From NCBI RefSeq assembly GCF_007989605.1, contig NZ_BJUL01000009.1:124001-188000 (forward strand): DNA of 64,000 nucleotides, in the 5' to 3' direction. The stretch is from Vreelandella venusta. GTDB taxonomy: Bacteria; Pseudomonadota; Gammaproteobacteria; Pseudomonadales; Halomonadaceae. The notes under the pieces were generated by a model. The model worked only from the letters and a program-made list of their open reading frames with translations. It did no database searches and was not told where the DNA came from. Below, one piece after another: positions 8,627 through 17,629 of the stretch; positions within the stretch are counted from its first letter, which is position 1; every line of letters begins with the position of its first letter. A program made the translations under genes and the position numbers.

Positions 8627-10585
8627 TTACGCCTCCTCGGTATGGGCCAGCGTGTGCGGCTGCGCCTGCCTTAATTGCCGCCACGCCGTTATCAGTTCGG
8701 CATAGTTCTGGGCGACGCGCTCTACCAAGCTAGCGTCGTCGATACGTCCGGCCAGCCAATCACGACTCGCACTGGCAAATAGCGTGCGGCCAACGGTAAA
8801 CCCCTTACAGCAGGCATGATTGGCAGCTGCTTCAAAGCCGCGTTTCATGTCGTCCATAGGGGCGTCGAGCCCGAGCAGTACAACCCCACGGCAGTAAGCA
8901 TCCTCACGCTCAATGGTCTCGCCCACCGCTTTCCAAGCTGCATCTGACATGGCAGGTAGCTTCCACCAGTCTGGGCGAATGCCTAGGTTGTAGAGCCGCT
9001 GAAGGCTGCGCGGTAGCGTCGTGTTATCACTTGGCATATCAGCGGGTGGGATTATCTCAATCAGCAACTCTAGCCCATAAGCACAGGCCGCTTGATAGAG
9101 CTGACGCAGACGCTCCTCCTGCTCTAGGCGTAGTGAGAGTTCATCGTCAGGGTGGTAAAACACCAAGCATTTAATGATCTGCTCTCTAGGCCAGTTGCGC
9201 AGGCAAGCGCCTAAGTCATCGCCATGCTGGAAACGCAGCGGGCGTGAGCCTGGCAGCTCTACCGGCCGACCAATCCACCAGCCTTTTCCACTGGCATGAT
9301 TGAGCGCGTCCTGACCCAGCACGTCATCAACCAGGATCGCGGGAGTGGAGATACCGCCCAGCTTAGCGCCCTCTTCAGCGGCGGTGACTAAGAGTTTTTT
9401 GAGTGCTGGCAGCCGCGCGCAGCTGGCATGCTCTGCGCGGGCCATATCGGTGAGCTGGCGACGATGATCAAATGCCAACCCCAACACTTCGGGCCATTGA
9501 ACGGGCACCCGGGTAGTGACGCGGTGCAGATGATTCAGGCGTTGATCGATATCCGGGCGGGGTACCTCAGCCCGGCGCGCCAAGTAATCAAATAACTCGT
9601 CTTCGGTGGGCATGGCGGGGGCACAGCCGTGGCGGGAGACCACCAGCGCGCCGCAGGCATTGGCATAGCTGGCACTGGTTTGCCAGGATTCATTGCGTAG
9701 CCAGCCACGTAGCAGCCCACTCATAAAGGCATCGCCAGCGCCCAGTACATTGAGTACTTCGACCTGAACGCCCTTGACCAGAATGCCATCTTCAATGCGG
9801 TCAGGAATCGCCCCTTCAAATACGACACAGCCCATGGGGCCCAGCTTGCATACCAGGGTCGCCTGGCTAACCTCACGCACCGCGCGCAGGGCCGTTAAGG
9901 TGTCGGTGCTGCCACCGGCAATATGAAACTCCTCTTCGGTGCCCACAATCAGGTCAAAATCTGGCAGCCAGCGCTGCAGGTCGGTGGTCACGGTTGCATC
10001 GGCGATAAAGCGGGTTTCGCCATCGCCGGGGTTGGTCAGCCCCCACAGCACGGGGCGGTAATCGATATCCAGCACTCGCTTCACGCCATACTGGGCGGCA
10101 GCGTCCAGTGCTTTGCGGCACGCCCGGCGAGTGGTATCGGTAGAAAGGTGGGTGCCGGTAATCGCCAGCGCCTTGGCCCGAGCGATAAATTCAGGGTCGA
10201 TAGCATCGGCGTCGATGGCCATATCGGCACAGTCGCGGCGGTAAAATAGCAGCGGGAAGCTTTCGCGATCTTTTAACGCCAGCAGCACCAAGCCGGTGTG
10301 GCGTTCGGGGTCGGTTTGTAGCGCGGAGGTATCCACCCCCACTCGTGCTAATTCCTCGCGAACAAAGTTGCCCATTTGTTCATCCCCTACCCGCGAGAGC
10401 ATGGCAGACTTCAATCCCAAACGAGCGGTACCGTAAGCCATATTGCCCGAGCTACCACCTAGGTACTTGGCAAAGCTCGCCACGTCTTCTAAACGACTGC
10501 CAATCTGCTCGGCGTACAGGTCGACCGCCACACGTCCCAGGCAAATCAGATCAAGCGGCCGGTGTTGACTATTGTTATTCAGCAT
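8627..10585 (-). CDS. iolC: 5-dehydro-2-deoxygluconokinase fused to DUF2090 (IolJ-like) domain
   Basis: A 652-residue two-domain protein. Residues about 1-330 form a PfkB/ribokinase-type sugar kinase with GGSSGNMAYGTARLG near the N-terminus and the anion-hole/catalytic motif NVLGAGDAFMSGLLRG at about 275; it phosphorylates 2-deoxy-5-keto-gluconate. Residues about 340-650 match the DUF2090 family, a TIM-barrel domain related to class-I/II sugar-phosphate aldolases, with KLGGISTPAILVDDVLG and LLIEIIPP segments. The fusion is common in proteobacterial iol clusters. Because no separate iolJ is present in this window, the C-terminal domain is the best candidate for cleaving the product into dihydroxyacetone phosphate and malonate semialdehyde; that assignment is inference. 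The upstream gap to the isomerase gene is 90 bases with nothing notable. Confidence 0.94.
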   Translation of the reverse strand: MLNNNSQHRPLDLICLGRVAVDLYAEQIGSRLEDVASFAKYLGGSSGNMAYGTARLGLKSAMLSRVGDEQMGNFVREELARVGVDTSALQTDPERHTGLVLLALKDRESFPLLFYRRDCADMAIDADAIDPEFIARAKALAITGTHLSTDTTRRACRKALDAAAQYGVKRVLDIDYRPVLWGLTNPGDGETRFIADATVTTDLQRWLPDFDLIVGTEEEFHIAGGSTDTLTALRAVREVSQATLVCKLGPMGCVVFEGAIPDRIEDGILVKGVQVEVLNVLGAGDAFMSGLLRGWLRNESWQTSASYANACGALVVSRHGCAPAMPTEDELFDYLARRAEVPRPDIDQRLNHLHRVTTRVPVQWPEVLGLAFDHRRQLTDMARAEHASCARLPALKKLLVTAAEEGAKLGGISTPAILVDDVLGQDALNHASGKGWWIGRPVELPGSRPLRFQHGDDLGACLRNWPREQIIKCLVFYHPDDELSLRLEQEERLRQLYQAACAYGLELLIEIIPPADMPSDNTTLPRSLQRLYNLGIRPDWWKLPAMSDAAWKAVGETIEREDAYCRGVVLLGLDAPMDDMKRGFEAAANHACCKGFTVGRTLFASASRDWLAGRIDDASLVERVAQNYAELITAWRQLRQAQPHTLAHTEEA

Positions 10586-10675
10586 AAATGTCTCCCCACG
10601 TCACAAATTCGTGGTATCGGGCAAAAGAGGGCGCTGGGCATCAAAGCGTCTTGGGTGGCTATCGATGAGGCGTAC

Positions 10676-11476
10676 CTAAAGTGAGAAGGCAGCACGGAAT
10701 CGATCAAGGGCTAGGCCGTCATCGCCAGAGGCCCAGCCTTCTAACCCCACCGTGCCGCGATAGCCTATGTCGTTCAGCGCTTGAGCAATGGCCGGGTAGT
10801 TAATCTCGCCAGTCCCCGGTTCGCAGCGCCCAGGCACATCGGCTACCTGCACTTCACCAATGTACGGCCCGCAGCGGCGAATCAATTCAATCAGATTACC
10901 TTCGCCAATTTGGGCGTGATAAACGTCTAGCATGATGCGCAAGCTAGGCCGGTCGATACTCTCCACCAGCGCAAGCACATCTTCCAGGCGAGCAAACGGC
11001 ACGCCGGGGTGATCAACCTCGGTATTAAGGTTTTCAAGTACGAAGGTGACACCGTGCTGCTCGCCGAGATCTGCCAGCCGATTGAGCGTTTCGCGGGCTT
11101 TTAGCCACATAGCGCCCGTCATCTGCTGGCAAGGCTGAACGGGCAACCCATTACCATCTAGCCCGGTGCCGTGAAGGTTAAGGCGCGGAATGCCTAGGCG
11201 CTTTGCTACCTCGACCGACTCAGCGGCGGTGCGTAGCAATTCATCTGCTCCGGGGGCATCTGCCAGGGTGCCGGTGACATAGCCGGTCATGGACGAAAAC
11301 GTCGCCCCGCTATTGGCCAGCGCATCAATGTCGTGCTTCGTCCAGTCCCAGATTTCGACTTGAAAGCCCAGTTCAGAGATACGCTTAACGCGTTCCAGTA
11401 CCGGCAAATCGCAGAAGATCATTTCAGCACAGACAGCCAGCGTGAACGGTGATGATGGGGTCAACTTATTCATCAC
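10676..11476 (-). CDS. Hydroxypyruvate isomerase-like TIM-barrel protein
   Basis: A 266-residue xylose-isomerase-like TIM barrel. Segments FTLAVCAEMIF at the N-terminus, LNLHGTG, VLENLNTEVDHPG, IMLDVYHAQIGEGN and GEVQVADVPGRCEPGTGEINY correspond to the metal-binding strands of the Hyi/OtnI group, whose members isomerise hydroxypyruvate or related 2-oxo acids. Inside an inositol operon it may act as an inosose isomerase (IolI-like role) or on a side product; sequence alone does not decide. It follows the ABC ATPase gene by only six bases and so is co-transcribed with the importer. A second ATG directly follows the first, so the start is uncertain by one codon. Confidence 0.85.
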   Translation of the reverse strand: MMNKLTPSSPFTLAVCAEMIFCDLPVLERVKRISELGFQVEIWDWTKHDIDALANSGATFSSMTGYVTGTLADAPGADELLRTAAESVEVAKRLGIPRLNLHGTGLDGNGLPVQPCQQMTGAMWLKARETLNRLADLGEQHGVTFVLENLNTEVDHPGVPFARLEDVLALVESIDRPSLRIMLDVYHAQIGEGNLIELIRRCGPYIGEVQVADVPGRCEPGTGEINYPAIAQALNDIGYRGTVGLEGWASGDDGLALDRFRAAFSL

Positions 11477-11482
11477 GCTTCC

Positions 11483-12370
11483 TTAATAACCGCTTGCCGC
11501 TCGCGGTGAAGATTGCTCCGCACTGCTTGCATCGACAGGCTGAGTATCTTGACCGGCTAAGCTGGCTTTCTTGGCTTTATCCTCCCGCTGGAATTCCGCA
11601 AGCTCTGCATCCAGGCTTTCAAGCTCAGCGCCCCCCGCCATCATATTGAGCACTTCTTCGCGGCTGACTTCTTCTTTGCGGAAGGAACCCAAACTACCGC
11701 CGCGTGATAATAGGGTGAACGCATCGGCCACTGGGTAAGCATGGTGGACGTTGTGGGTAATAAAGATAACCGCTAGGCCATCGGCGCGGGCTTTGGCAAT
11801 GTAGCGCAGTACAACAGACGCCTGCTTAACCCCAAGCGCGGACGTAGGCTCATCCAGAATCAGTACTTTGGCACCAAAGTAGACAGCACGAGCAATCGCC
11901 ACACACTGGCGCTCCCCACCGGAAAGCGTGCCCACCGGCTGGCTTGGGTCGCGTACATCAATACCGATTTTAGCCATTTCCTCTTTGGCTACCCGGTCGG
12001 CATACTTCCAATCAATTCGCTTTAAAGGCCCCCAGCCCACCGTCGGTTCGCGCCCCATAAAAAAGTTACGGGTAATCGACATCAATGGCACCATCGCCAG
12101 ATCCTGGAAAACGGTCGCGATACCAGCGTCTAATGCATAAGCAGGGGACTTGAAACGAGCGGGTTTGCCATCCAATAGCATTTCACCGTGGGTAGGCTGG
12201 TGAACACCGGAAAGAGTTTTAATCAACGTTGATTTGCCAGCACCGTTATCCCCTAGCAGGCACATAACCTCACCTGAGTAGACCTGCATCGAGATATCGC
12301 TTAAGGCGATAACACTGCCGAAGTGTTTGCTGACACTGCGCATTTCAATCATTGGCGTACGTGTGGTCAT
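11483..12370 (-). CDS. Sugar (inositol) ABC transporter ATP-binding protein, single-cassette
   Basis: A 295-residue ABC ATPase of the carbohydrate-uptake type-2 group. Walker A is GDNGAGKST, the Q-loop lies in VFQDLAMVP, the signature is LSGGERQ, Walker B is [11 protein letters not shown] and the switch histidine lies in FITHNVHHA. It has only one cassette, whereas RbsA-type partners have two; the same arrangement is found in the Caulobacter-type inositol importer (IatA). The last 45 residues are a charged, Ala/Ser-rich tail that is probably disordered. It begins two bases after the permease stop. Substrate myo-inositol is inferred from the surrounding iol genes. Confidence 0.92.
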   Translation of the reverse strand: MTTRTPMIEMRSVSKHFGSVIALSDISMQVYSGEVMCLLGDNGAGKSTLIKTLSGVHQPTHGEMLLDGKPARFKSPAYALDAGIATVFQDLAMVPLMSITRNFFMGREPTVGWGPLKRIDWKYADRVAKEEMAKIGIDVRDPSQPVGTLSGGERQCVAIARAVYFGAKVLILDEPTSALGVKQASVVLRYIAKARADGLAVIFITHNVHHAYPVADAFTLLSRGGSLGSFRKEEVSREEVLNMMAGGAELESLDAELAEFQREDKAKKASLAGQDTQPVDASSAEQSSPRAASGY

Positions 12371-12371
12371 G

Positions 12372-13502
12372 TTATTTGGCCTCCATCGCCTTTTTGCGCA
12401 TGTAATTGTTGAATAGCACCGCCACCAGCAACATCACGCCGAGGAAAACCTGGAACCAGTCGGTATTAACACCGGTGTAAAAGATGCCCATTTGCACCAT
12501 GCCAAAGATCAGTGCCCCCAGCGCCGCACCAATGGCAGACCCATAACCACCGGTTAGCAAAGCGCCGCCAATTACCACCGCAATAATGGCTTCCAGTTCT
12601 TTTAGCAGGCCGCGAATGGTGTCCGCCGAGCCGGTATCCATTACCTGTATGCAGGCAAAGATGGTGGCGGAGAAAGCGGTGAACATGAACAGTGAAATCT
12701 TGACACGCTGGACGGGAACGCCTGAGTTGCGTGCTGCATTGGCATCGCCACCGCTAGCGAATATCCAGTTGCCATAAGGCGTGCAAAGCAGCACCCAAGT
12801 CGCTACAGCGGTTAAGCCTAGCCACCAGACAATCGAGACGGGAATACCGGTAACCGTGGGGTTACCCGCAAAGTTGGTCGCCATCCAGCCATTTTCTGCC
12901 ATCCAGCTAAATAGGCCCGTAGCGACTTCTCCAGAGAAAAGCGCCGCAAACCAATCTCCGGGGATATGCTCCTGCACTCCTCCTACCTGAGTACGCCCCG
13001 TCAATAACCGACTGATCCCGATGGCTAAGCCGCGCAGAATGAACAGGAAGCCCAGGGTAACGATAAATGACGGCAAGCCTGTTTTATTGACTAGATTACC
13101 GTTAATCCAGCCCACCAAACCCGCACAGGCGAACGCCAATAAAATTGCGGCCCATAGCGGCCAGCCATACTCCACCGCAGGGATGGCAATTAGAATGCCC
13201 GCCAAGCCAATCATCGAGCCAATTGACAGATCAAATTCTCCGCCGATCATCAGCAATGCAGCTGCCGTGGCGATAATGCCCAGCTGAGCGGCGACTTCAA
13301 GAAAATTAATAATACCCGCAGGAGTAAACATCCCGGTGCCGCTGGAGGCAGCAATAAAGAAGGCAAGCACCAATACCGCACCGGCCAGCGCCCCCAGCTC
13401 CGGGCGATTCAGCGCTTTCTTCCAGAAAGAGACTCTCTGGATGCGCTCATCTTGATCAGCCGCTGCTGGCGCAGCCGATGGTTTCGTTTCAGTGGAATTC
13501 AT
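12372..13502 (-). CDS. Sugar (inositol) ABC transporter permease, RbsC type
   Basis: A 376-residue polytopic membrane protein of the RbsC/XylH permease family (IatP-like). A charged cytoplasmic N-terminus of about 45 residues precedes some ten hydrophobic segments. Family landmarks are [17 protein letters not shown], the conserved loop near residue 100 in this family, and [26 protein letters not shown] towards the C-terminus. I place the start at the ATG at 13502, which follows GGGAG with a 9-base spacing; a GTG 27 bases further upstream would add nine residues without a good ribosome site. It lies between the binding protein and ATPase genes and completes the importer. Confidence 0.92.
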   Translation of the reverse strand: MNSTETKPSAAPAAADQDERIQRVSFWKKALNRPELGALAGAVLVLAFFIAASSGTGMFTPAGIINFLEVAAQLGIIATAAALLMIGGEFDLSIGSMIGLAGILIAIPAVEYGWPLWAAILLAFACAGLVGWINGNLVNKTGLPSFIVTLGFLFILRGLAIGISRLLTGRTQVGGVQEHIPGDWFAALFSGEVATGLFSWMAENGWMATNFAGNPTVTGIPVSIVWWLGLTAVATWVLLCTPYGNWIFASGGDANAARNSGVPVQRVKISLFMFTAFSATIFACIQVMDTGSADTIRGLLKELEAIIAVVIGGALLTGGYGSAIGAALGALIFGMVQMGIFYTGVNTDWFQVFLGVMLLVAVLFNNYMRKKAMEAK

Positions 13503-13557
13503 AGCGATCGACTCCCAAGGGCTCGACACCGCCGAGCCTGTTCCGATTAGGTAGTTA

Positions 13558-14496
13558 TCAGCGGATGCCCTGACTACTCAGCTCAATGACCTGGGCAGCA
13601 TTTTCTTGGGTCACAAATCCTGGTCCGGTGGCAACATCCCCTGCGGGCAGCAGACCGTTCTTGACGAACTGATCTAGGAACATGACAGGTAGGTAGCCCT
13701 GCATGTACTGCTGTTGGTCGATCGCAAAGTCCAGCTCACCCGCATCCAAGGCTTCCAAAATACCGGGTGAAAGATCAAAAGTACCCAGGGTGAACATATC
13801 GGTTGCCCCCTGCTCACGCATGGCCCGAATCATCGGATCAGCGGCCAATGCCCCCAAGGTCAATACACCTCGCACATCACTGTTCTCGTTAAGGTAAGCG
13901 ACAATGGCATTACGAATATTGGTGGGGTCGTAAGTGGTCGCTAGCTGCTCAGCATTGCCATCGAAGCCGTCGACAAAACCATCACAGCGTTGGTCAAGTC
14001 CTTGGTTGCCTTGTTCATGATTAACGCAGACGCCTTTCTCAACGCCCATCTCCTGCATGCGTTCAGCAGCCTGCTTACCGGCTTCATACTCACTCTGCCC
14101 AACGTGCAGCCGGGCACCATAATCCCGAGCCACGTCGCCACCGGAGTTAATGGTGATGACGGGGATGCCGTTATCGACAGCATTTTGCACAGCGCCACCC
14201 AAGGCATTTTCATCGGTAAAAGAGAGAATCAACCCATCAGGACCAGATGCCACTGCGGCTTCTACAAGTTGCTGCATCTTAGCCATATCAAAGGTAGAAG
14301 GTGCGCGATACTCCAAGCTAGCCCCAACGGTTTCAGCGGCGGCTTCTGCACCGTTTTTCACCACCGACCAGAAAGGATCAGAGGGAACACCATGGGTCAC
14401 CATGACGAAACGGCTCTCTTCTTGTGCTTGTACGGCACCTGCCATTAATGCCGTGGTGGCAGCAGAGGCTAGAAGCCATTGAGATAGACGTGCCAT
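13558..14496 (-). CDS. Sugar (inositol) ABC transporter periplasmic binding protein
   Basis: A 312-residue periplasmic binding protein of the type-I (RbsB-like) fold. It has a clear signal peptide (MARLSQWLLASAATTALMAG, cleavage likely after AQA at about residue 24). FVMVTHGVPSDPFWSVVKNGAEAA is the usual first strand and helix, followed by DGLILSFTDENALGGAV, the hinge region GVPVITINSGG-like segment, and GVCVNHEQGNQGLDQRCDGF. It is the first gene of the minus-strand inositol run and faces the divergent regulator gene across a 215-base promoter region carrying two predicted IolR operators. Role as inositol-binding protein (IbpA-like) is inferred from context. Confidence 0.92.
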   Translation of the reverse strand: MARLSQWLLASAATTALMAGAVQAQEESRFVMVTHGVPSDPFWSVVKNGAEAAAETVGASLEYRAPSTFDMAKMQQLVEAAVASGPDGLILSFTDENALGGAVQNAVDNGIPVITINSGGDVARDYGARLHVGQSEYEAGKQAAERMQEMGVEKGVCVNHEQGNQGLDQRCDGFVDGFDGNAEQLATTYDPTNIRNAIVAYLNENSDVRGVLTLGALAADPMIRAMREQGATDMFTLGTFDLSPGILEALDAGELDFAIDQQQYMQGYLPVMFLDQFVKNGLLPAGDVATGPGFVTQENAAQVIELSSQGIR

Positions 14497-14558
14497 AAAT
14501 AATTCCTCATAACGTTATCGTTGTTGGTAGGGAAGTGGCATTAAATGCCTTGGCGTCA

Positions 14559-14574
14559 TGAAATATAGATTCCA
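14559..14574. promoter_or_regulatory. Predicted IolR/RpiR operator, copy 1 (imperfect)
   Basis: TGAAATATAGATTCCA agrees at 13 of 16 positions with the perfect copy 60 bases further on and keeps the right half TTCC. It lies about 60 bases before the start of the binding-protein gene, where a repressor would cover the minus-strand promoter. Confidence 0.55.
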
Positions 14575-14618
14575 AACATCAGTTATAGCAAATTATTTAT
14601 TCTATACTTTGGTATAAA

Positions 14619-14634
14619 TGGAATATTTATTCCA
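14619..14634. promoter_or_regulatory. Predicted IolR/RpiR operator, copy 2 (perfect palindrome)
   Basis: TGGAATATTTATTCCA is a perfect 7-2-7 inverted repeat and fits GGAA-N6-TTCC, the motif reported for the RpiR-type IolR of Sinorhizobium. It lies between the divergent binding-protein and regulator genes. Nearby TATACTTTGGTATA (14603-14616) is a second small inverted repeat and may include promoter bases. Confidence 0.65.
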
Positions 14635-14735
14635 ATCAACTAGACTGCACAACAACGAGTCACTTTGCTCAGTACTGCATATCCACGGGTACATAAGCAG
14701 AAGGCTGCTAGATGGGCCAACGCGAAGGAATTTGT

Positions 14736-15605
14736 ATGCCACAACCACCACAGAGCTACCGTGAGTTGGAAACGCTGATCACCGCTGAGTACGCCACACT
14801 GAGCAAACGCTTACAGCAAACCGCGCGTTTTATGCTTGATCACCCTCAGGAAGTTGCTTTAGCGACCGTGGCCAAAATTGCCGAACAGGCGGATGTCACC
14901 CCATCCACCTTAATTCGCTTGGCCAATAGCTTGGGCTTTAAGGGCTTTTCCGAAATGCAGCAGCTGTTTCGCAGCCGCCTAGTCGATGAGTTGCCTAACT
15001 ACACCGAGCGAATTCGTGCGGTACGCAGCGCCACCGGAGAAACACCCGATAGCACCCAACTATTATGGGAGTTCGCTGACGCCAACCGCGCCGTGCTTGA
15101 GCAGTTACCCAGCCGCATTGATCCAGAGAGCTTAGAGAAGGCGCTAGATATTTTTGAAAAGGCCCATGCGATCCATGTGATGGGCGCACGACGTAGCTTC
15201 ATGGTCGCCAGCTACATGACCTATGCCCTGGCGCATGTGGATAAACCTGCGCTGCTGGTCAGTGGTTTGGGGGGAATGTACGGCGAGCAACTGCGCGCGA
15301 TGAGCCAACACGACGCCCTACTGACCATCAGCTTCTCTCCCTATGCCGAAGAGAGCCAAAAAGCCTGCGAAGACGCCCATCAGCGCGGTCTACCCATTGT
15401 GGTGATTACCGACTCAAGCCTTAGCCCACTGGCGCGTTTCGCAGATGTTGCTTTCGTAGTTAACGAAGCTGAAGTGAAAAGCTTTCGCGGCTTAACCGCA
15501 TCGCTCTGCTTAACCCAAGCCTTGGCCATTGCCCTGGGCGTGCGACAAGACAAGTCCCGGGACAAAGCCCTGGAAAAAGCCTCAACTAAAAAACGTAAGA
15601 CATAA
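14736..15605 (+). CDS. iolR: MurR/RpiR-family transcriptional regulator of inositol genes
   Basis: A 289-residue regulator with an N-terminal helix-turn-helix (about residues 35-75, VAKIAEQADVTPSTLIRLANSLGFKGFSEMQ) and a C-terminal SIS sugar-isomerase domain (about 120-260, HVMGARRSFMVASYM and VVITDSSLSPLA) that binds a phosphosugar or pathway intermediate. I choose the ATG at 14736, six bases after GAAGGA; an in-frame ATG at 14712 also has AGAAGG upstream and would add eight residues. It is divergent from the inositol importer run and leads iolG and iolB, with two palindromic operators in the shared promoter. Repression of both transcripts, relieved by a phosphorylated inositol catabolite, is inferred from known IolR proteins of this family. 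Confidence 0.9.
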   Translation: MPQPPQSYRELETLITAEYATLSKRLQQTARFMLDHPQEVALATVAKIAEQADVTPSTLIRLANSLGFKGFSEMQQLFRSRLVDELPNYTERIRAVRSATGETPDSTQLLWEFADANRAVLEQLPSRIDPESLEKALDIFEKAHAIHVMGARRSFMVASYMTYALAHVDKPALLVSGLGGMYGEQLRAMSQHDALLTISFSPYAEESQKACEDAHQRGLPIVVITDSSLSPLARFADVAFVVNEAEVKSFRGLTASLCLTQALAIALGVRQDKSRDKALEKASTKKRKT

Positions 15606-15642
15606 ACACCAAGCCAACAGCAACAACAAAACAGGAGTGCTT

Positions 15643-16638
15643 ATGAAACTCGCGCTTATCGGCGCTGGGCGCATCGGCAAAGTGCATGCCCAGGCGATTT
15701 ACTCACATCCAAACGTGACGCTGGTTGCTGTGGCTGATTTTCATCAGCCTACTGCAGAAGCCCTGGCCAAGCAGTACGCTAGCCGAGCAGCCTCTGTGGA
15801 TGAAATCTTCGCAGATGATGAGATTGATGCCGTGCTGATCGCCTCAAGCACGCCTACTCATGCGGAGTATCTGGAGCGTGCCGCCCGTGCAGGCAAGGCG
15901 GTTCTGTGCGAAAAACCTATCGCCCTGGATTTAGCGCGCACGCGCGATGCCCTGCAGGTACTTAGTGAACACCCGGTGACCTGCGCGTTAGGCTTTAACC
16001 GTCGCCACGACCCACAGTTTGCGGCATTGAAAAAAGCGATTACCGAAGGGCGTATTGGCGCACTTGAAACGCTGACGATTATTAGCCGCGACCCCTCTCC
16101 CCCGCCTGCCGAGTATGTAGCTGAGTCGGGCGGTCTATTTCGCGACATGATGATCCATGACCTTGATATGGCTCGCTGGTTGCTTGATGAGCCCATTGAA
16201 AGCGTCTTTGCCGTCGGTAGTAGCATCATTGACCCAGCGATTGGCGAAGCTGGTGATGTGGATACCGCCATGGTCACCCTGACCACCGCCAGTGGCAAGC
16301 TGTGCCAAATCAGCAATTCGCGGCGCGCCAGCTACGGCTACGATCAGCGTATCGAAGCCTTTGGCAGCCTGGGCATGCTGCAAGCTCAGAACGAGAGCGA
16401 TACCCGGCTGCGTTTTACAGGTGAAGCAGGACAAGTGGAGGATAAACCCAAGTGGTTCTTCCTGGAGCGCTACGCCCAAGCCTACCAACTTGAAATTGGC
16501 GACTTTGTCGCCGCCTGGCAAGAGAAGCGTGCGCCACTCGCAGGTGCCCAAGATGGCCTAGAGGCGTTGCGCCTAGCCGATGCAGCGGAGCGTTCGCTGC
16601 GTGAAGGTCGCAAAATCCTGCTCGACGCCTCGGTGTAA
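15643..16638 (+). CDS. iolG: Inositol 2-dehydrogenase
   Basis: A 331-residue Gfo/Idh/MocA-family enzyme that oxidises myo-inositol to 2-keto-myo-inositol with NAD+, the first catabolic step. The Rossmann motif GAGRIGKVHA is at residues 7-16, the catalytic-lysine motif CEKPIALD near residue 92, and GGLFRDMMIHDLDMARWLL carries the conserved Asp and His of the active site. The start is fixed by CAGGAG ten bases before the ATG; a longer frame from 15529 would overlap the regulator gene and lacks this site. It lies 37 bases after the regulator and 86 bases before iolB. Closest known relatives are proteobacterial IdhA/IolG proteins. Confidence 0.94.
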   Translation: MKLALIGAGRIGKVHAQAIYSHPNVTLVAVADFHQPTAEALAKQYASRAASVDEIFADDEIDAVLIASSTPTHAEYLERAARAGKAVLCEKPIALDLARTRDALQVLSEHPVTCALGFNRRHDPQFAALKKAITEGRIGALETLTIISRDPSPPPAEYVAESGGLFRDMMIHDLDMARWLLDEPIESVFAVGSSIIDPAIGEAGDVDTAMVTLTTASGKLCQISNSRRASYGYDQRIEAFGSLGMLQAQNESDTRLRFTGEAGQVEDKPKWFFLERYAQAYQLEIGDFVAAWQEKRAPLAGAQDGLEALRLADAAERSLREGRKILLDASV

Positions 16639-16650
16639 ACAGACGCAGAC

Positions 16651-16705
16651 AGGTCTGTGTAGACCTTTCATATCGACAACGACTAGCTGTCAACCAAGCA
16701 GCTAG
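16651..16705 (+). other. Two RNA hairpins in the iolG-iolB gap
   Basis: AGGTCT-GTGT-AGACCT (16651-16666) and CTAGCTG-N9-CAGCTAG (16683-16705) are perfect inverted repeats in the 86 bases between iolG and iolB. The first is followed by only TT, so complete termination is unlikely. They could set the relative amounts of the two mRNAs by processing or attenuation. Confidence 0.4.
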
Positions 16706-16724
16706 CCATCAGAAGGAGCGATAT

Positions 16725-17528
16725 ATGGCTTCACTACTGGTACGCCCCACCGCCCCAGATGCTCAAGGCACCGTAATTGACGTTACTCCTGAATCTGCTG
16801 GCTGGACGTACGTTGGCTTTCGGGTGCATAAACTCGCCAAGGGCCAGCGCCTGGAGGCCAGCAGCGATAACCAGGAAGTCTGCCTGGTGCTGCTCACCGG
16901 GCGGGCCACAGTGACCTGCGGCGAGCACCGCTTTGAAGACATCGGCAAGCGCATGGATATCTTTGAGCAGATCCCTCCCTACGCGGTTTATCTGCCTGAC
17001 CATGTTAGCTATGCGGTGGAAGCGGCCACGGATTTAGAGCTAGCGGTGTGCGCTGCTCCTGGACATGGCAACCACATCCCAAGGCTGATTTCCCCCGACA
17101 ACATCAAGCAGAGCACCCGAGGCCAAGGCACTAATACCCGCCATGTTCACGATATTCTGCCGGAAACCGAGCCTGCCGATAGCCTACTAGTGGTTGAAGT
17201 ATTCACACCCGCGGGTAACTGGTCGAGCTACCCACCTCACAAACACGATGTGGATAACTTACCCCACGAATCCTACCTGGAAGAGACCTACTACCACCGC
17301 ATTAACCCTGAACAAGGGTTCGCCTTTCAGCGCGTTTACACCGATGACCGAAGCCTTGATGAAACCATGGCGGTAGAGAACGGTTGCTGCGTGTTGGTCC
17401 CCAAGGGCTACCACCCGGTGGGCGCTTCTCATGGCTACTCGCTCTACTACTTAAATGTCATGGCGGGGCCCAAGCGGGCGTGGAAATTTCACAACGACCC
17501 CGACCATGAGTGGTTAATGAAAGCCTAA
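16725..17528 (+). CDS. iolB: 5-deoxy-glucuronate isomerase
   Basis: A 267-residue bicupin protein that isomerises 5-deoxy-D-glucuronate to 2-deoxy-5-keto-D-gluconate. Family signatures are the middle segment NWSSYPPHKHDVDNLPHESYLEETYYHR, whose histidines and glutamates bind the metal, and the C-terminal VLVPKGYHPVGASHGYSLYYLNVMAG. Length is normal. The start follows AAGGAGCGATAT. It is the last gene of the plus-strand inositol transcript and ends 50 bases before a strong terminator. Confidence 0.96.
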   Translation: MASLLVRPTAPDAQGTVIDVTPESAGWTYVGFRVHKLAKGQRLEASSDNQEVCLVLLTGRATVTCGEHRFEDIGKRMDIFEQIPPYAVYLPDHVSYAVEAATDLELAVCAAPGHGNHIPRLISPDNIKQSTRGQGTNTRHVHDILPETEPADSLLVVEVFTPAGNWSSYPPHKHDVDNLPHESYLEETYYHRINPEQGFAFQRVYTDDRSLDETMAVENGCCVLVPKGYHPVGASHGYSLYYLNVMAGPKRAWKFHNDPDHEWLMKA

Positions 17529-17576
17529 CAGGCTGCACAATTTGCCTGCTAACATTTATCTAATGCTATGCTAACT

Positions 17577-17601
17577 GGCCCCGCTGATTCGGGGCTTTTT
17601 T
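17577..17601 (+). terminator. Rho-independent terminator after iolB
   Basis: GCCCCG (17578-17583), a CTGATT loop plus one base, CGGGGC, then TTTTTT. It is a classic intrinsic terminator closing the regulator-iolG-iolB transcript. Confidence 0.9.
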
Positions 17602-17629
17602 GTGCATTACCTTTAACCATAGAGGCCCT

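Noticed and set aside
17600-17629. TTG start adding ten residues to the TauE-type protein
   Set aside because: The TTG lies in the T tract of the iolB terminator and has no ribosome site; ATG 17630 has AGAGG upstream.
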